A stretch of 14,312 bases of DNA, from positions 1 to 14,312 of the forward strand of contig JAEZRB010000018.1 of the NCBI GenBank assembly GCA_023412975.1, written 5' to 3'. Under the pieces are notes generated by a model that was given only the letters and a program-made list of their open reading frames with translations, was not told where the DNA came from and did no database searches. A program made the position numbers and the translations under genes. The stretch comes from Bacteroidota bacterium (GTDB lineage Bacteria > Bacteroidota > Bacteroidia > Chitinophagales > Chitinophagaceae). Positions within the stretch are counted from its first letter, which is position 1; every line of letters begins with the position of its first letter. Below are positions 1-7,945 of this stretch, in pieces.

Positions 1-77
1 CGCGTTATCATTTTTTGAAATATGTCAAGCTATATTCGCTGCAAAAGAATAAAACAGAAATTCCGCGAGCAGTAAGT
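1..77. other. Sequence downstream of fabG, left edge
   Basis: Seventy-seven AT-rich bases after the fabG stop codon. I see no gene, no clear hairpin with a T-run in the fabG direction, and no repeat; too short to interpret. Confidence 0.3.
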
Positions 78-833
78 TTAAATATTCAACCCGCCACAAA
101 CGCTGAGCGTCTGACCCGTGATGTAGGCGCCCATGTCTGACGCGAGGAACAGGCAGCTGTTTGCGATTTCTTCAGCACTGGCAAACCGGCCGAGGGGTAT
201 ACCGGCTTTGTATTTTTCACCCGCGTCACCTTCTTTGAGATAACTGGTCATGTCGGTTTCAACAAATCCCGGTGCAATGGCATTGCAACGTATGTTGCGG
301 CTACCCAATTCTTTTGCTACACTTTTAGTAAAGCCAATGATCCCGGCCTTACTGGCTGCATAGCTGCTTTGACCCGCATTGCCCATTTCACCGATTACCG
401 AGCTCATATTTATGATCGCGCCGTTGCGTGATTTCATCATGGGTTTGATCACCTGCTTAGTCATATAAAACACACTATTAAGGTTCACCCTGATCACTTC
501 ATCCCATTGTTCGGCATTCATACGCAACAGCAGGTTATCTTTTGATATGCCGGCGTTATTTACGCAGATGTCAACTGTTCCGAATTCTTTAAGTACATCA
601 TTTACAAAAGCTTCACATTGGGCAAAATCGCCCGCATTGCTTTTATAACTTTTGGCTTTTACTCCTAACGCTTTTAATTTTTCTTCCAGGGCTGCAGCTT
701 TTTCAGCACTGCCGTCACTTACATAGGTAAATGCAATATGCGCACCGTGTTCAGCAAATTTTAAAGCGATGGCTTCTCCAATTCCGCGGGCAGCACCGGT
801 AACGATAGCAACTTTATTGTCTAATAATTTCAT
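78..833 (-). CDS. fabG: 3-oxoacyl-[acyl-carrier-protein] reductase, SDR family
   Basis: A 251-residue classical short-chain dehydrogenase/reductase, the usual length for FabG, which reduces 3-oxoacyl-ACP to 3-hydroxyacyl-ACP with NADPH in the elongation cycle of type II fatty-acid synthesis in the cytosol. The Rossmann glycine motif TGAARGIG is at residues 12-19, NNAG at 92-95, the tetrad Asn at about 117 (VNLNS), and the catalytic Ser145, Tyr158 and Lys162 lie in SSVIGEMGNAGQSSYAASK-like context with the family's 13- and 4-residue spacing. The end has the usual ITGQTLSVCGG. The start is an ATG; no Shine-Dalgarno sequence is visible. It is last in a minus-strand group, 34 bases after the GH3-family gene, and probably cotranscribed with it. 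Bacteroidota often carry several FabG-like SDRs, so another ketoreductase role is possible, but the match to FabG is close. Confidence 0.93.
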   Translation of the reverse strand: MKLLDNKVAIVTGAARGIGEAIALKFAEHGAHIAFTYVSDGSAEKAAALEEKLKALGVKAKSYKSNAGDFAQCEAFVNDVLKEFGTVDICVNNAGISKDNLLLRMNAEQWDEVIRVNLNSVFYMTKQVIKPMMKSRNGAIINMSSVIGEMGNAGQSSYAASKAGIIGFTKSVAKELGSRNIRCNAIAPGFVETDMTSYLKEGDAGEKYKAGIPLGRFASAEEIANSCLFLASDMGAYITGQTLSVCGGLNI

Positions 834-867
834 ATCTCGTGTTTAGATTGTTGGCAAAAGAACTGAA

Positions 868-2373
868 TTATTGCATTGAAAGAATTTCTTCGAGGTACTT
901 TCTTTCATTATTTAGTCTCGGTACTTTATGCTGGCCACCCAGTTTACCTTTCAGGTTGAGCCAGGCGTTGAAGGTTCCTTTTCGCAACGAATGAAGTACG
1001 GGCAAACGCAGGGCAATATCCTTATGTCGCTTTGCTTCATAATCGCTATTGATATTTTTCAGGGCTGCGTCCAGTTCGCGGGTAAATCTTTCCAGGCTAT
1101 CCGGTTCTTTTTCAAATTCCACCAGCCATTCATGTGCCCCATTCGAGGAATCCGAAAAATACACAGGCGCAGCTGTATAGTCGTTCACGATGGCGCCCGT
1201 TAATTCGCAGGCTATGGCAATAGCCTTATCTGAGTTGTCAACGATCACCTCTTCACCAAAGGCGTTGATATAATGTTTCAATCTCCCGGACACCTTGACA
1301 CGGAAAGGCTCCAGCGAGGTAAACTGCAGGGTATCGCCCACGATATACCTCCACAAGCCTCCATTGGTGCTAATGACAAGGGCATAGTTTTTCCCTTTTT
1401 CCACGTCCTGCAGGCTCACGGTTTGAGGATGTTTTTTCCCATACTCCGTTACAGGCATAAACTCCATGAAAATGCCGTGATCGGTAAACAGGAGCATTCC
1501 ATCATCGCCCGGATTTTCCTGTGCCGCGAAAAAGCCTTCGCTGGCGTTGTACATTTCGAGGTAATTTATAGGTCTGCCAATCAGTTTTTGAAACTGCTCC
1601 CGGTATGGTGTGAAGGACACACCACCGTGCATGTACAGCTCCAGGGAGGGCCATACCTCCGAGATATTTTTCTTACCGGTGATCTCGAGTATACGTTTGA
1701 ACAATACCAGGGTCCAGGTCGGTACTCCTGAAATGGATGTTACATTCTCCTTGATCGTGCTATTCGCCAGCTTTTCTATTTTACTTTCCCATTCATCCAT
1801 CAGCGCAATACTGAGGTCGGGGGTGCGAAGCCAGTGCCCCCAGAACGGCGTGTTTTGAAGCAATACTGCGCTCAGGTCCCCATATTGCGCGTCTGTATTC
1901 ATGGGATTGATGTTGTGACTACCACCTAACACCAATCCCTTGCCGGTAAGCAACGCTGACTCGGGGTTATAATTATAATATAGTGTCAACACATCCTTGG
2001 CGCCTTTGAAATGACAGTCTTCCAGGCTCTCTTCGCTTATGGGGATGAATTTACTTTTGTCGCTGGTAGTGCCACTGCTTTTTGCAAACCAGTAAATAGG
2101 AGTATTCCACAGAATATTCTGTTCGCCTTTCATGATCCGTTCAATATAGGGCTTCAGGTCCTCGTATTCATGTACGGGGACCGCCTGCTTGAAGGCTCTT
2201 ACATTAAATAATTCATGGAAGTTGTATTTGCGTCCAAACTCAGTGTATTGCGCCGAAGTGACCAGGTCCTGTAATACCTCCCGCTGAGCGTCCAGGGGGT
2301 TATTTTTCCAGGCCTCGATGCGCCAAAACCGCATTCGGGCCAACGATGATATGGCGGGACTGAGCAGGCTCAT
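868..2373 (-). CDS. GH3 auxin-responsive-promoter family protein (acyl-adenylating enzyme)
   Basis: A protein of about 501 residues of the GH3 family, relatives of the ANL acyl-adenylating enzymes. Plant GH3 proteins adenylate a carboxylate (jasmonate, auxin, benzoate) and join it to an amino acid; the substrates of bacterial members are not established as far as I know. Visible motifs, counted from the open frame at 2382: nucleotide-binding loop SSGTTSDKSK at 102-111, YNASEGFFA at 278-286, WRYIVGDT at 344-351, and the hinge-like region VSGRLKHYINAFGEEV at 364-379 before a smaller C-terminal lobe. No signal peptide or membrane segment. The frame is open to a TTG at 2382, but the first ATG is at 2373, giving MSLLSPA, which I prefer. 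A weak TATCTTG box lies 6 bases upstream of that ATG. It follows lptB by 26 bases and precedes fabG by 34, which suggests a lipid or envelope role (inference). Confidence 0.88.
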   Translation of the reverse strand: MSLLSPAISSLARMRFWRIEAWKNNPLDAQREVLQDLVTSAQYTEFGRKYNFHELFNVRAFKQAVPVHEYEDLKPYIERIMKGEQNILWNTPIYWFAKSSGTTSDKSKFIPISEESLEDCHFKGAKDVLTLYYNYNPESALLTGKGLVLGGSHNINPMNTDAQYGDLSAVLLQNTPFWGHWLRTPDLSIALMDEWESKIEKLANSTIKENVTSISGVPTWTLVLFKRILEITGKKNISEVWPSLELYMHGGVSFTPYREQFQKLIGRPINYLEMYNASEGFFAAQENPGDDGMLLFTDHGIFMEFMPVTEYGKKHPQTVSLQDVEKGKNYALVISTNGGLWRYIVGDTLQFTSLEPFRVKVSGRLKHYINAFGEEVIVDNSDKAIAIACELTGAIVNDYTAAPVYFSDSSNGAHEWLVEFEKEPDSLERFTRELDAALKNINSDYEAKRHKDIALRLPVLHSLRKGTFNAWLNLKGKLGGQHKVPRLNNERKYLEEILSMQ

Positions 2374-2399
2374 GACCGGCAAGATAAAGAGAAATTGGG

Positions 2400-3176
2400 T
2401 TAAATAACCCCGCGCTCGCCCCTCGCTTCCTCGTGCAGGTAGTCTTTCCTTTTCAATTCAAAATTCCTGCCCAGGTACAATTTTCTTACCTGCTCATCGG
2501 CGGCCAGTTCTTCAGCTGTACCATGTTTGAATATCTTTCCGTCGATCAAAAGGTAGGCACGATCGCAGATAGAAAGGGTTTCTGTTACGTTGTGATCGGT
2601 AATGAGGATACCGATGTTCTTGTATTTCAATTTGGCCACAATAGCCTGGATATCTTCCACTGCAATCGGGTCGATCCCGGCGAAGGGTTCATCCAGTAAA
2701 ATAAACCGTGGATCCACAGCCAGGGCGCGGGCGATTTCAGTACGCCTTCTTTCACCACCACTTAATACATCGCCATGACTTTTGCGAACATGATGCAACC
2801 TGAACTCATCAAGTAATGATTCCAGTTTATCTTTTTGCTGTGCTTTGGGAAGTTTGGTCATTTCCAATACAGCAGAGATATTGTCTTCCACACTCAGCTT
2901 CCTGAATACCGATGCTTCCTGCGGGAGATAGCCGATGCCCATCTGCGCTCTTTTGTACATCGGCAGCGAGGTGATCTTTTCATCATTTAAATAGACATCA
3001 CCTTCATCCGGTCGTACCAGGCCTACCACCTGGTAGAAAGAAGTGGTTTTGCCGGCGCCGTTGGGGCCAAGCAAACCAACGATCTCGCCCTGGTTCACTT
3101 CAAATGAAACATGGTTAACAACCGTTCGGCTGCCGTAGCGTTTTACCAGGTTTTGCGCAAATATTCTAGTCGACAT
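2400..3176 (-). CDS. lptB: LPS export ABC transporter ATP-binding protein LptB
   Basis: A 258-residue ABC ATPase matching LptB, the cytoplasmic motor that works with LptF and LptG to pull lipopolysaccharide from the inner membrane onto the Lpt bridge. Walker A GPNGAGKT at 37-44, Q-loop Gln86 (YLPQEASVF, typical of LptB), signature LSGGERRR at 138-145, Walker B FILLDEP at 158-164, D-loop GIDP at 167-170 and switch His195 are all present, so it should be active. LptB is usually about 240 residues; the extra length is a charged C-terminal tail after LGRNFELKRKDY, common in Bacteroidota. Start is ATG; a perfect TAnnTTTG box ends 5 bases before it. It heads a minus-strand group with the GH3-family gene and fabG and is divergent from metF across 139 bases. 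No other lpt gene is in the window. Confidence 0.93.
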   Translation of the reverse strand: MSTRIFAQNLVKRYGSRTVVNHVSFEVNQGEIVGLLGPNGAGKTTSFYQVVGLVRPDEGDVYLNDEKITSLPMYKRAQMGIGYLPQEASVFRKLSVEDNISAVLEMTKLPKAQQKDKLESLLDEFRLHHVRKSHGDVLSGGERRRTEIARALAVDPRFILLDEPFAGIDPIAVEDIQAIVAKLKYKNIGILITDHNVTETLSICDRAYLLIDGKIFKHGTAEELAADEQVRKLYLGRNFELKRKDYLHEEARGERGVI

Positions 3177-3181
3177 AGAGG

Positions 3182-3189
3182 CAAATTTA
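3182..3189 (-). promoter_or_regulatory. Predicted lptB promoter -7 box (TAAATTTG)
   Basis: Read on the minus strand this is TAAATTTG, an exact match to the Bacteroidota -7 consensus TAnnTTTG. It ends 5 bases before the lptB ATG, so transcription would begin at or next to the start codon. No good -33 TTTG is seen at the expected distance. This is a consensus match only. Confidence 0.5.
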
Positions 3190-3300
3190 GGTGTAAATGT
3201 TTAACGCTTTGGCTGCTGGTTGTTAAATGAATCCAGTAGTAACCGGCTCTGGGCTTTGGAAAGACGGGCCCAACGGTAAATTCCAAATTCCTTTTTCCAT

Positions 3301-3308
3301 TAGCTTTG
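3301..3308 (+). promoter_or_regulatory. Predicted metF promoter -7 box (TAGCTTTG)
   Basis: TAGCTTTG matches TAnnTTTG exactly and ends 7 bases before the metF ATG. A convincing -33 element is not visible upstream. If used, the metF mRNA would be leaderless or nearly so, leaving no room for a riboswitch or attenuator downstream of the start site. Confidence 0.5.
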
Positions 3309-3315
3309 CACCCCA

Positions 3316-4266
3316 ATGAAAGTAATAGACCATATTAAATCGGCCAAAGATACCCTGATCTCGTTTGAGGTGCTGCCACCGCTGAAAGGGAAAGGCATAG
3401 ATGCTTTGTATAAACACCTGGATCCCCTGATGGAGCTCAAGCCGGCATATATTAATGTAACTTATCACCGGAGTGAACACGTTTATAAGAAGCGTAGTGA
3501 TGGTAGCTTTGAAAAAGTGATTGTGCGCAAAAGACCCGGTACGGAAAGTATTTGCGCTGCCATCATGAATAAATATGATGTCGACACCGTGCCGCATTTG
3601 ATCTGTGGTGGTTTCAGCGTGAATGAAACTGAAGACGCCCTGCTAAACCTCCAGTATCTTGGCATCGACAATGTACTGGTGCTTCGTGGGGATGCTGCCA
3701 AGAATGAAACAAGCTTCGAACCCGAACCGGACGGGCACCAATATGCTTCCGATCTTTTAAAACAGGTAGTCAATCTCAACGCGGGTATCTATCTTGAAGA
3801 GGATCTCAAGGCGACCAACAAAACTACTTTTTGTATCGGTGTAGCCGGCTATCCGGAAAAACATTTTGAGGCGCCCAATATGCAAACTGACCTGCATTAC
3901 CTAAAGGCCAAAGTAGATGGTGGCGCGGATTATATCGTGACACAAATGTTTTTTGACAATGAAAAGTATTATTCATTTGTAAAAGCCTGCCGCAATGAAG
4001 GCATCACGGTTCCCATCATCCCAGGATTAAAACCTATCTACAGTAAGAAGCAATTGACGGTTTTGCCCAAAACCTTTCATATTGACCTGCCAGCCGACCT
4101 GGCCAACGAAATCCTGAAGTGTAAAACGGATGATGATGTGATAAAAGTAGGTGAGGAATGGCTGCTCCATCAATCAAAAGATCTCAAGAAAAATGGCGTG
4201 CCAGTACTACATTACTACACACTTGGCAAGCCCATGATGGTAGCCAATGTTGTAAAAAATTTATAA
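3316..4266 (+). CDS. metF: methylenetetrahydrofolate reductase
   Basis: A 316-residue FAD-dependent 5,10-methylenetetrahydrofolate reductase. It converts 5,10-methylene-THF to 5-methyl-THF, the methyl donor for methionine synthase. Family landmarks run in order through the TIM barrel: ISFEVLPP (catalytic Glu18), NVTYHRSE at 47-54, PHLICGG at 93-99, LRGD at 123-126 (the Asp contacts folate in characterised enzymes), GVAGYPEKH at 175-183, YIVTQMFFD at 206-214, IIPGLKPI at 234-241 and the C-terminal LHYYTLGKP. Length fits the bacterial catalytic-only form; there is no eukaryotic-type regulatory domain. Start is ATG with no Shine-Dalgarno sequence. It is divergent from lptB and converges on the isomerase gene with 16 bases between stop codons. 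No other methionine or folate gene is nearby, so it appears to be a single-gene transcription unit. Confidence 0.96.
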   Translation: MKVIDHIKSAKDTLISFEVLPPLKGKGIDALYKHLDPLMELKPAYINVTYHRSEHVYKKRSDGSFEKVIVRKRPGTESICAAIMNKYDVDTVPHLICGGFSVNETEDALLNLQYLGIDNVLVLRGDAAKNETSFEPEPDGHQYASDLLKQVVNLNAGIYLEEDLKATNKTTFCIGVAGYPEKHFEAPNMQTDLHYLKAKVDGGADYIVTQMFFDNEKYYSFVKACRNEGITVPIIPGLKPIYSKKQLTVLPKTFHIDLPADLANEILKCKTDDDVIKVGEEWLLHQSKDLKKNGVPVLHYYTLGKPMMVANVVKNL

Positions 4267-4282
4267 GCTTACGCATCTACAC

Positions 4283-6217
4283 TTATTTTGAAATAGAAGC
4301 CAGCACCTTTTTGTTGATCACTACAGGGTATTTCTTTTTCAGTTTGCTGATCCATTCCTTTTCAAGCAATTCCTGGTAATCGTTCATCACCAGTCCTTTT
4401 GCTTCATTAAATGTTCTAGGTTCAGCCTGGGCATGTACTTTAGCGATGTAAGCGAATGAAGCTGTATTGTCTGTTTTGTTTTCGGTGATATTCGTAATGG
4501 CACCGTCTTTTGGTATGCCTTGTCCGAGGCCGGGGATTAAGGTCCATTCATACCGCGCGGAATCCGCAACTACTTTTTCTCCTTCCTCCTCTATTGCCGA
4601 TCTCCAGGCAGACGGAGCTTTTTTCAATTTATCAGCCATCGATTTGGCCACGGTCGCATCAGCGCAAAAAAAGATGACGGCATCAGCACTTTGTTTCCAG
4701 TAGTAATCAGTTTTATTTTTCTCATACAAAGCAAGTAAGGCCGTTGTATCGGACTGGGCTTTGTTCCAGACTTCCTGTTGCTTGATCTCGAAGAAAAGAT
4801 TTCCGTCCCGAAACTCATCCATCTGGTAGCGGAACTCATCATTGAAGTCCTCAAGATGATCGCGATAATATTGATACATCACCTGTTTGCCAAATTCATC
4901 CATCAGTACGGGATAAGACTTAACACCACTGCGATCTGCTTTGTGACGGTTAGCCTGCGCATAGTTAATCCAATCCTGCGTGCGAATCGTAGTATCACCC
5001 ACGGTAAACAATGGCGATTGATAATTCAGGTCTTTTCCAATACCCAGGGGCGTGCGATCGAAAATGCTGTCGGTAAATGCCCATAAAGCATCGTCCCGGT
5101 AGGCTGCTTTTTTAAAACCGGCCTTATTTTTTACTGCGGTGTAGATGAAATCCTTCGATGTTTTCCACCTGTCATCGGTTTGTACTTTACGCTGGAGTTC
5201 GTTATTATTGGCCCTGTCGGTTGAGTTAGTGACAACCGGCGTAGCGGAAATTTTCTTTACTATATGATAGCCGTGCGAGGTTGCAAAAGGCTTACCAACC
5301 GTTCCATCTTTTAAGGCCCAGGCGGTCTTTTCAAAAATCGGATCAAATTGACCAACGTGTATTTCAGGTACATTACCATCAACAGCCGCGCTAATATAGT
5401 CGTTGCTAAAGGCGGCAGCCAGTTTGCCAAAATCATCACCCGCCTGGATCCGCTGATAGAGTGAATCAGCCAGCCCTGCGATCTTTTTCCTGCCCTGCTC
5501 ATCCACACCAGGAGGAAATGCCAGCAGGATCTGCTGCAGTTTTATTTTACCAAGCGCTTTTCGCTCGCCAAGATTTTTGAAGATATGATAACCTGCATTA
5601 GATGCATAGGGCTTTGAATACCTGCCAACCGGTGTTGAATAAACGATGTTTTCAAATTCGTAAGGCAGGGTGAATACCGTGATATAATTCAGGTCGCCTT
5701 TATTGGTCTTTGCCGATGGATCATCGGAGAGTTCCTGCGCTATAGTGAGAAAATTTTCCTTTTTGGCCAGCCGCTGTTCAACCTGCGCAAGTTTTTCACG
5801 AGCCGAAGCGGAATCTGGCTTACCGGCCGCGTTTTTAAAGGAAATGAAAATATGAGCGGCATGTATGTCCTTCTGGCTGCGTTGAAATGCTTCCTGCGTA
5901 AGCCTGCTAACAGCCGCGGGGTCACTCATGTAATTTTCGATTACCTGGTTGCGGAGGTTTGTGATCTCATTCTTTATATGGGGGAGTGTATCGTAACCTC
6001 TGTCGTACGCATCCCTGATTTTAAGTCTTGAATTGATATAGAGATCGAGGTAATCCCCGATAGCTTTATTTTTTTCTGAGGCGGAAAACTGGTTGTTTTT
6101 ATTAAAAGCTTTTAGAAAATCCTTTGCATCCGCTTCATATTTGCCGTAAGTAAAAAGTGTTTGTGAAAAAGCACTGCAAATGGTGCAGGAAAAAACTAAA
6201 GCAGTCAGCCATTTCAT
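4283..6217 (-). CDS. exported peptidyl-prolyl isomerase, SurA-like with two parvulin domains
   Basis: A 644-residue exported foldase. Residues 1-18 form a signal peptide (Lys at position 2, hydrophobic core, cut near AFS-Q). A helical N-terminal region (about 25-110) resembles the SurA chaperone segment. Parvulin domain 1 spans about 118-214 (starts HAAHIFIS, contains GDLNYITVFTLPYEFEN and ends SNAGYHIFK) and domain 2 about 225-322 (KLQQILLAF to TSHGYHIVKK). The remaining 320 residues are probably a substrate-binding or degenerate third module; I cannot assign it. Such proteins catalyse cis-trans isomerisation at prolines and help outer-membrane proteins fold in the periplasm. The gene lies 98 bases downstream of a TlpA-like gene on the same strand and may share its transcript; a TAAATTCG near-match box at 6248-6255 could give it its own promoter. 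Confidence 0.9.
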   Translation of the reverse strand: MKWLTALVFSCTICSAFSQTLFTYGKYEADAKDFLKAFNKNNQFSASEKNKAIGDYLDLYINSRLKIRDAYDRGYDTLPHIKNEITNLRNQVIENYMSDPAAVSRLTQEAFQRSQKDIHAAHIFISFKNAAGKPDSASAREKLAQVEQRLAKKENFLTIAQELSDDPSAKTNKGDLNYITVFTLPYEFENIVYSTPVGRYSKPYASNAGYHIFKNLGERKALGKIKLQQILLAFPPGVDEQGRKKIAGLADSLYQRIQAGDDFGKLAAAFSNDYISAAVDGNVPEIHVGQFDPIFEKTAWALKDGTVGKPFATSHGYHIVKKISATPVVTNSTDRANNNELQRKVQTDDRWKTSKDFIYTAVKNKAGFKKAAYRDDALWAFTDSIFDRTPLGIGKDLNYQSPLFTVGDTTIRTQDWINYAQANRHKADRSGVKSYPVLMDEFGKQVMYQYYRDHLEDFNDEFRYQMDEFRDGNLFFEIKQQEVWNKAQSDTTALLALYEKNKTDYYWKQSADAVIFFCADATVAKSMADKLKKAPSAWRSAIEEEGEKVVADSARYEWTLIPGLGQGIPKDGAITNITENKTDNTASFAYIAKVHAQAEPRTFNEAKGLVMNDYQELLEKEWISKLKKKYPVVINKKVLASISK

Positions 6218-6315
6218 AGTCTTTGAATTTTCGGTTGCTTGTAATAACGAATTTATATGGTGGTTGGTATGATTTAGATTTTAAAATTGAAGATTCGCTT
6301 GTGAAAACGTGTTGT

Positions 6316-7752
6316 TTATGGCGATTTCAGCTTCAAGGTCAGGATATCATCTGTTTGCTGCCAGGTGAGTTTTTTGGCTACAATGCGTTTATCCTTATCC
6401 AGCAGGTAAACGGTAGGCACTAGCTGCGCGTCGTATAGCTGTGTATAACCCGGAATGCCGGCATCCACACGCTTTTTTTCTGCCTCCCTGGAATAATACA
6501 CATTGATCCAGCCATCAAGCTTGTGTTTGTGCAATATATCGAACCAATCTTTTTTGGAGCCATCGGTTTCCTTGGCTACGGCGAAGATTTTTACACCTTC
6601 TTTTTTCCATTTATGCTGGTACATCGAATCCAGCACCGGTACCAGTTCCTTGCAATGCCCGCAGGTGGGGTCCCAAAAGCATACGATGGTATAGGGCGCC
6701 GATTCTGCATAAAGCGATCGGATCTTCCCGGCAGTATCGGGCAGTGAGATATTCTCGGCCGGGTTACCGAGAATATTGGCCATTAAATTATAAGCCCGCT
6801 CGGTGATGATCTTTTTGCCCTGTGGCGTAAGCCAGTCGTATTCTTTTTGCGCGAAATATTTCTGAAATAAATGAACGAATACGGCATCCTCCCACATATA
6901 TTTCATGTTGAGGTAGCGGTTCACAAATTTTACCAGCAGATACCTGGTCATTTCACGACTTGCGCTGGCATATCCCAGCATCCAGTCAATTTCCTTTATC
7001 ACAGAATCGGGGTGCTGGTATACCAGGGTATTAAAATATTTATCGAGTCTTTCTTCAAACAAAGACGCTGGCGTCCGGGTGATCCGGTCATCCCAGAAAT
7101 TGAGACCGTTCCAGTAATTATCCTTGAAATAGCGATAAGCAAATGCGGAATCATATTTGCCGCCGGGATGTTTATCGGCGGGTGGAATTTTGGGTTCTTC
7201 CATCAGGTGCATCAATACACTGAGAATATTATCTGGGTTTTTTGCGATGAAGTCCCGGCGGTATGCAGAAACCTGTTCCGAAGTTTTTTTAAGCTGCTCT
7301 GCAATTTTTGTAGAGTCGGAAGGGTTGGAAGCCTCTTTTAATGCCCTGTTTCCCGCTTCCATTGCACGACCTTTTTCATTCATGAATTTTTGATACTCGA
7401 TGAAGAGCTCGTTGTCCGGCGAACTTGTGAATTGTTTTGCATTGGGATCGAGGGTGTCCGCCGCGAGTGAAAAATGCTGGTCTTTGTCGATAAGGACCTC
7501 GAGGTACCTGTCCTTGCTGGGATAGACAACCAGGTAAATCCCACCTCCGAGTTCTTTGGACCCTTTAAACACAGCTTCGCTTTTGTCGTTCAGTTTCGCT
7601 GAATCCACGACAGGGTATTGTTTGCCCGAATAAAGACCCAGGTAGATGTATTGGTTTTTGAAAGGCTTAAGCGTGACTTTTATTTCATAGCCTGTTTGCC
7701 CGAAAACCCCCAGGAAGCATAAAAGGAAAGGAACCAGTATTATTTTTTTCAT
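6316..7752 (-). CDS. exported TlpA-like thioredoxin-fold protein with N-terminal DUF4369-like and middle DUF5106-like regions
   Basis: A 478-residue protein with an N-terminal signal peptide (MKKII, hydrophobic to about residue 18, cut near VFG-Q). Residues 20-115 look like the beta-rich DUF4369 domain often fused to thioredoxins in Bacteroidota. The middle, about 120-330, is helical and resembles DUF5106. The C-terminal thioredoxin fold (about 335-478) has the redox pair Cys364-Gly-His-Cys367 after VCFWDPT and the cis-proline loop LVPTVYLLD with Pro446. The CGHC pair is disulfide-isomerase-like, so a periplasmic thiol-disulfide role (reductant or isomerase) is likely; its substrate is unknown. 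It precedes the SurA-like isomerase on the same strand, which suits a shared job in envelope protein folding. A TAACTTTA near-match box sits at 7769-7776, 16 bases upstream of the ATG. Domain names are from memory of the family. Confidence 0.87.
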   Translation of the reverse strand: MKKIILVPFLLCFLGVFGQTGYEIKVTLKPFKNQYIYLGLYSGKQYPVVDSAKLNDKSEAVFKGSKELGGGIYLVVYPSKDRYLEVLIDKDQHFSLAADTLDPNAKQFTSSPDNELFIEYQKFMNEKGRAMEAGNRALKEASNPSDSTKIAEQLKKTSEQVSAYRRDFIAKNPDNILSVLMHLMEEPKIPPADKHPGGKYDSAFAYRYFKDNYWNGLNFWDDRITRTPASLFEERLDKYFNTLVYQHPDSVIKEIDWMLGYASASREMTRYLLVKFVNRYLNMKYMWEDAVFVHLFQKYFAQKEYDWLTPQGKKIITERAYNLMANILGNPAENISLPDTAGKIRSLYAESAPYTIVCFWDPTCGHCKELVPVLDSMYQHKWKKEGVKIFAVAKETDGSKKDWFDILHKHKLDGWINVYYSREAEKKRVDAGIPGYTQLYDAQLVPTVYLLDKDKRIVAKKLTWQQTDDILTLKLKSP

Positions 7753-7932
7753 GAGTCAGAATAATCTGTAAAGTTATTGAAAGCTGGAAAAGATAAAAGT
7801 AACAGGGCAATCATTTTACCCTTTGTTTCAACGCTTTGCCGGAAAGAAGATGGGAAACGCAGCTAAAACCGTTGCTTTAATAAAAAAATCAGAAATATCA
7901 GCGCCGGGGGACGCCCTTTAAGCTATGGGGGT
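7753..7932. other. Divergent intergenic region between the TlpA-like gene and rlmD
   Basis: About 180 bases with no gene I can support. It must hold the promoters for both flanking genes. I saw the weak TAACTTTA box for the minus-strand gene, a poor GGG/CCC inverted repeat near 7806-7822, and no tRNA, riboswitch or strong hairpin. Confidence 0.5.
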
Positions 7933-7940
7933 TAGTTTTG
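7933..7940 (+). promoter_or_regulatory. Predicted rlmD promoter -7 box (TAGTTTTG), decides the start codon
   Basis: TAGTTTTG matches TAnnTTTG exactly. It lies inside the reading frame if rlmD is started at the ATG at 7925, but ends exactly 5 bases before an in-frame GTG at 7946. The same 5-base spacing is seen at lptB and the first rhomboid gene, which favours the GTG. No -33 element is evident. Confidence 0.45.
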
Positions 7941-7945
7941 CGGCC

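Noticed and set aside
2374..2382. TTG start for the GH3-family gene
   Set aside because: The ATG at 2373 is three codons downstream, and the TTG falls in the last base of a weak promoter-like box.
3223..3597. Minus-strand open frame across the lptB-metF gap and the start of metF
   Set aside because: Antisense to strongly conserved metF codons and with no recognisable domain; a shadow frame.
4267..4282. Bidirectional terminator between metF and the isomerase gene
   Set aside because: The 16-base gap and its flanks show no inverted repeat of useful length.
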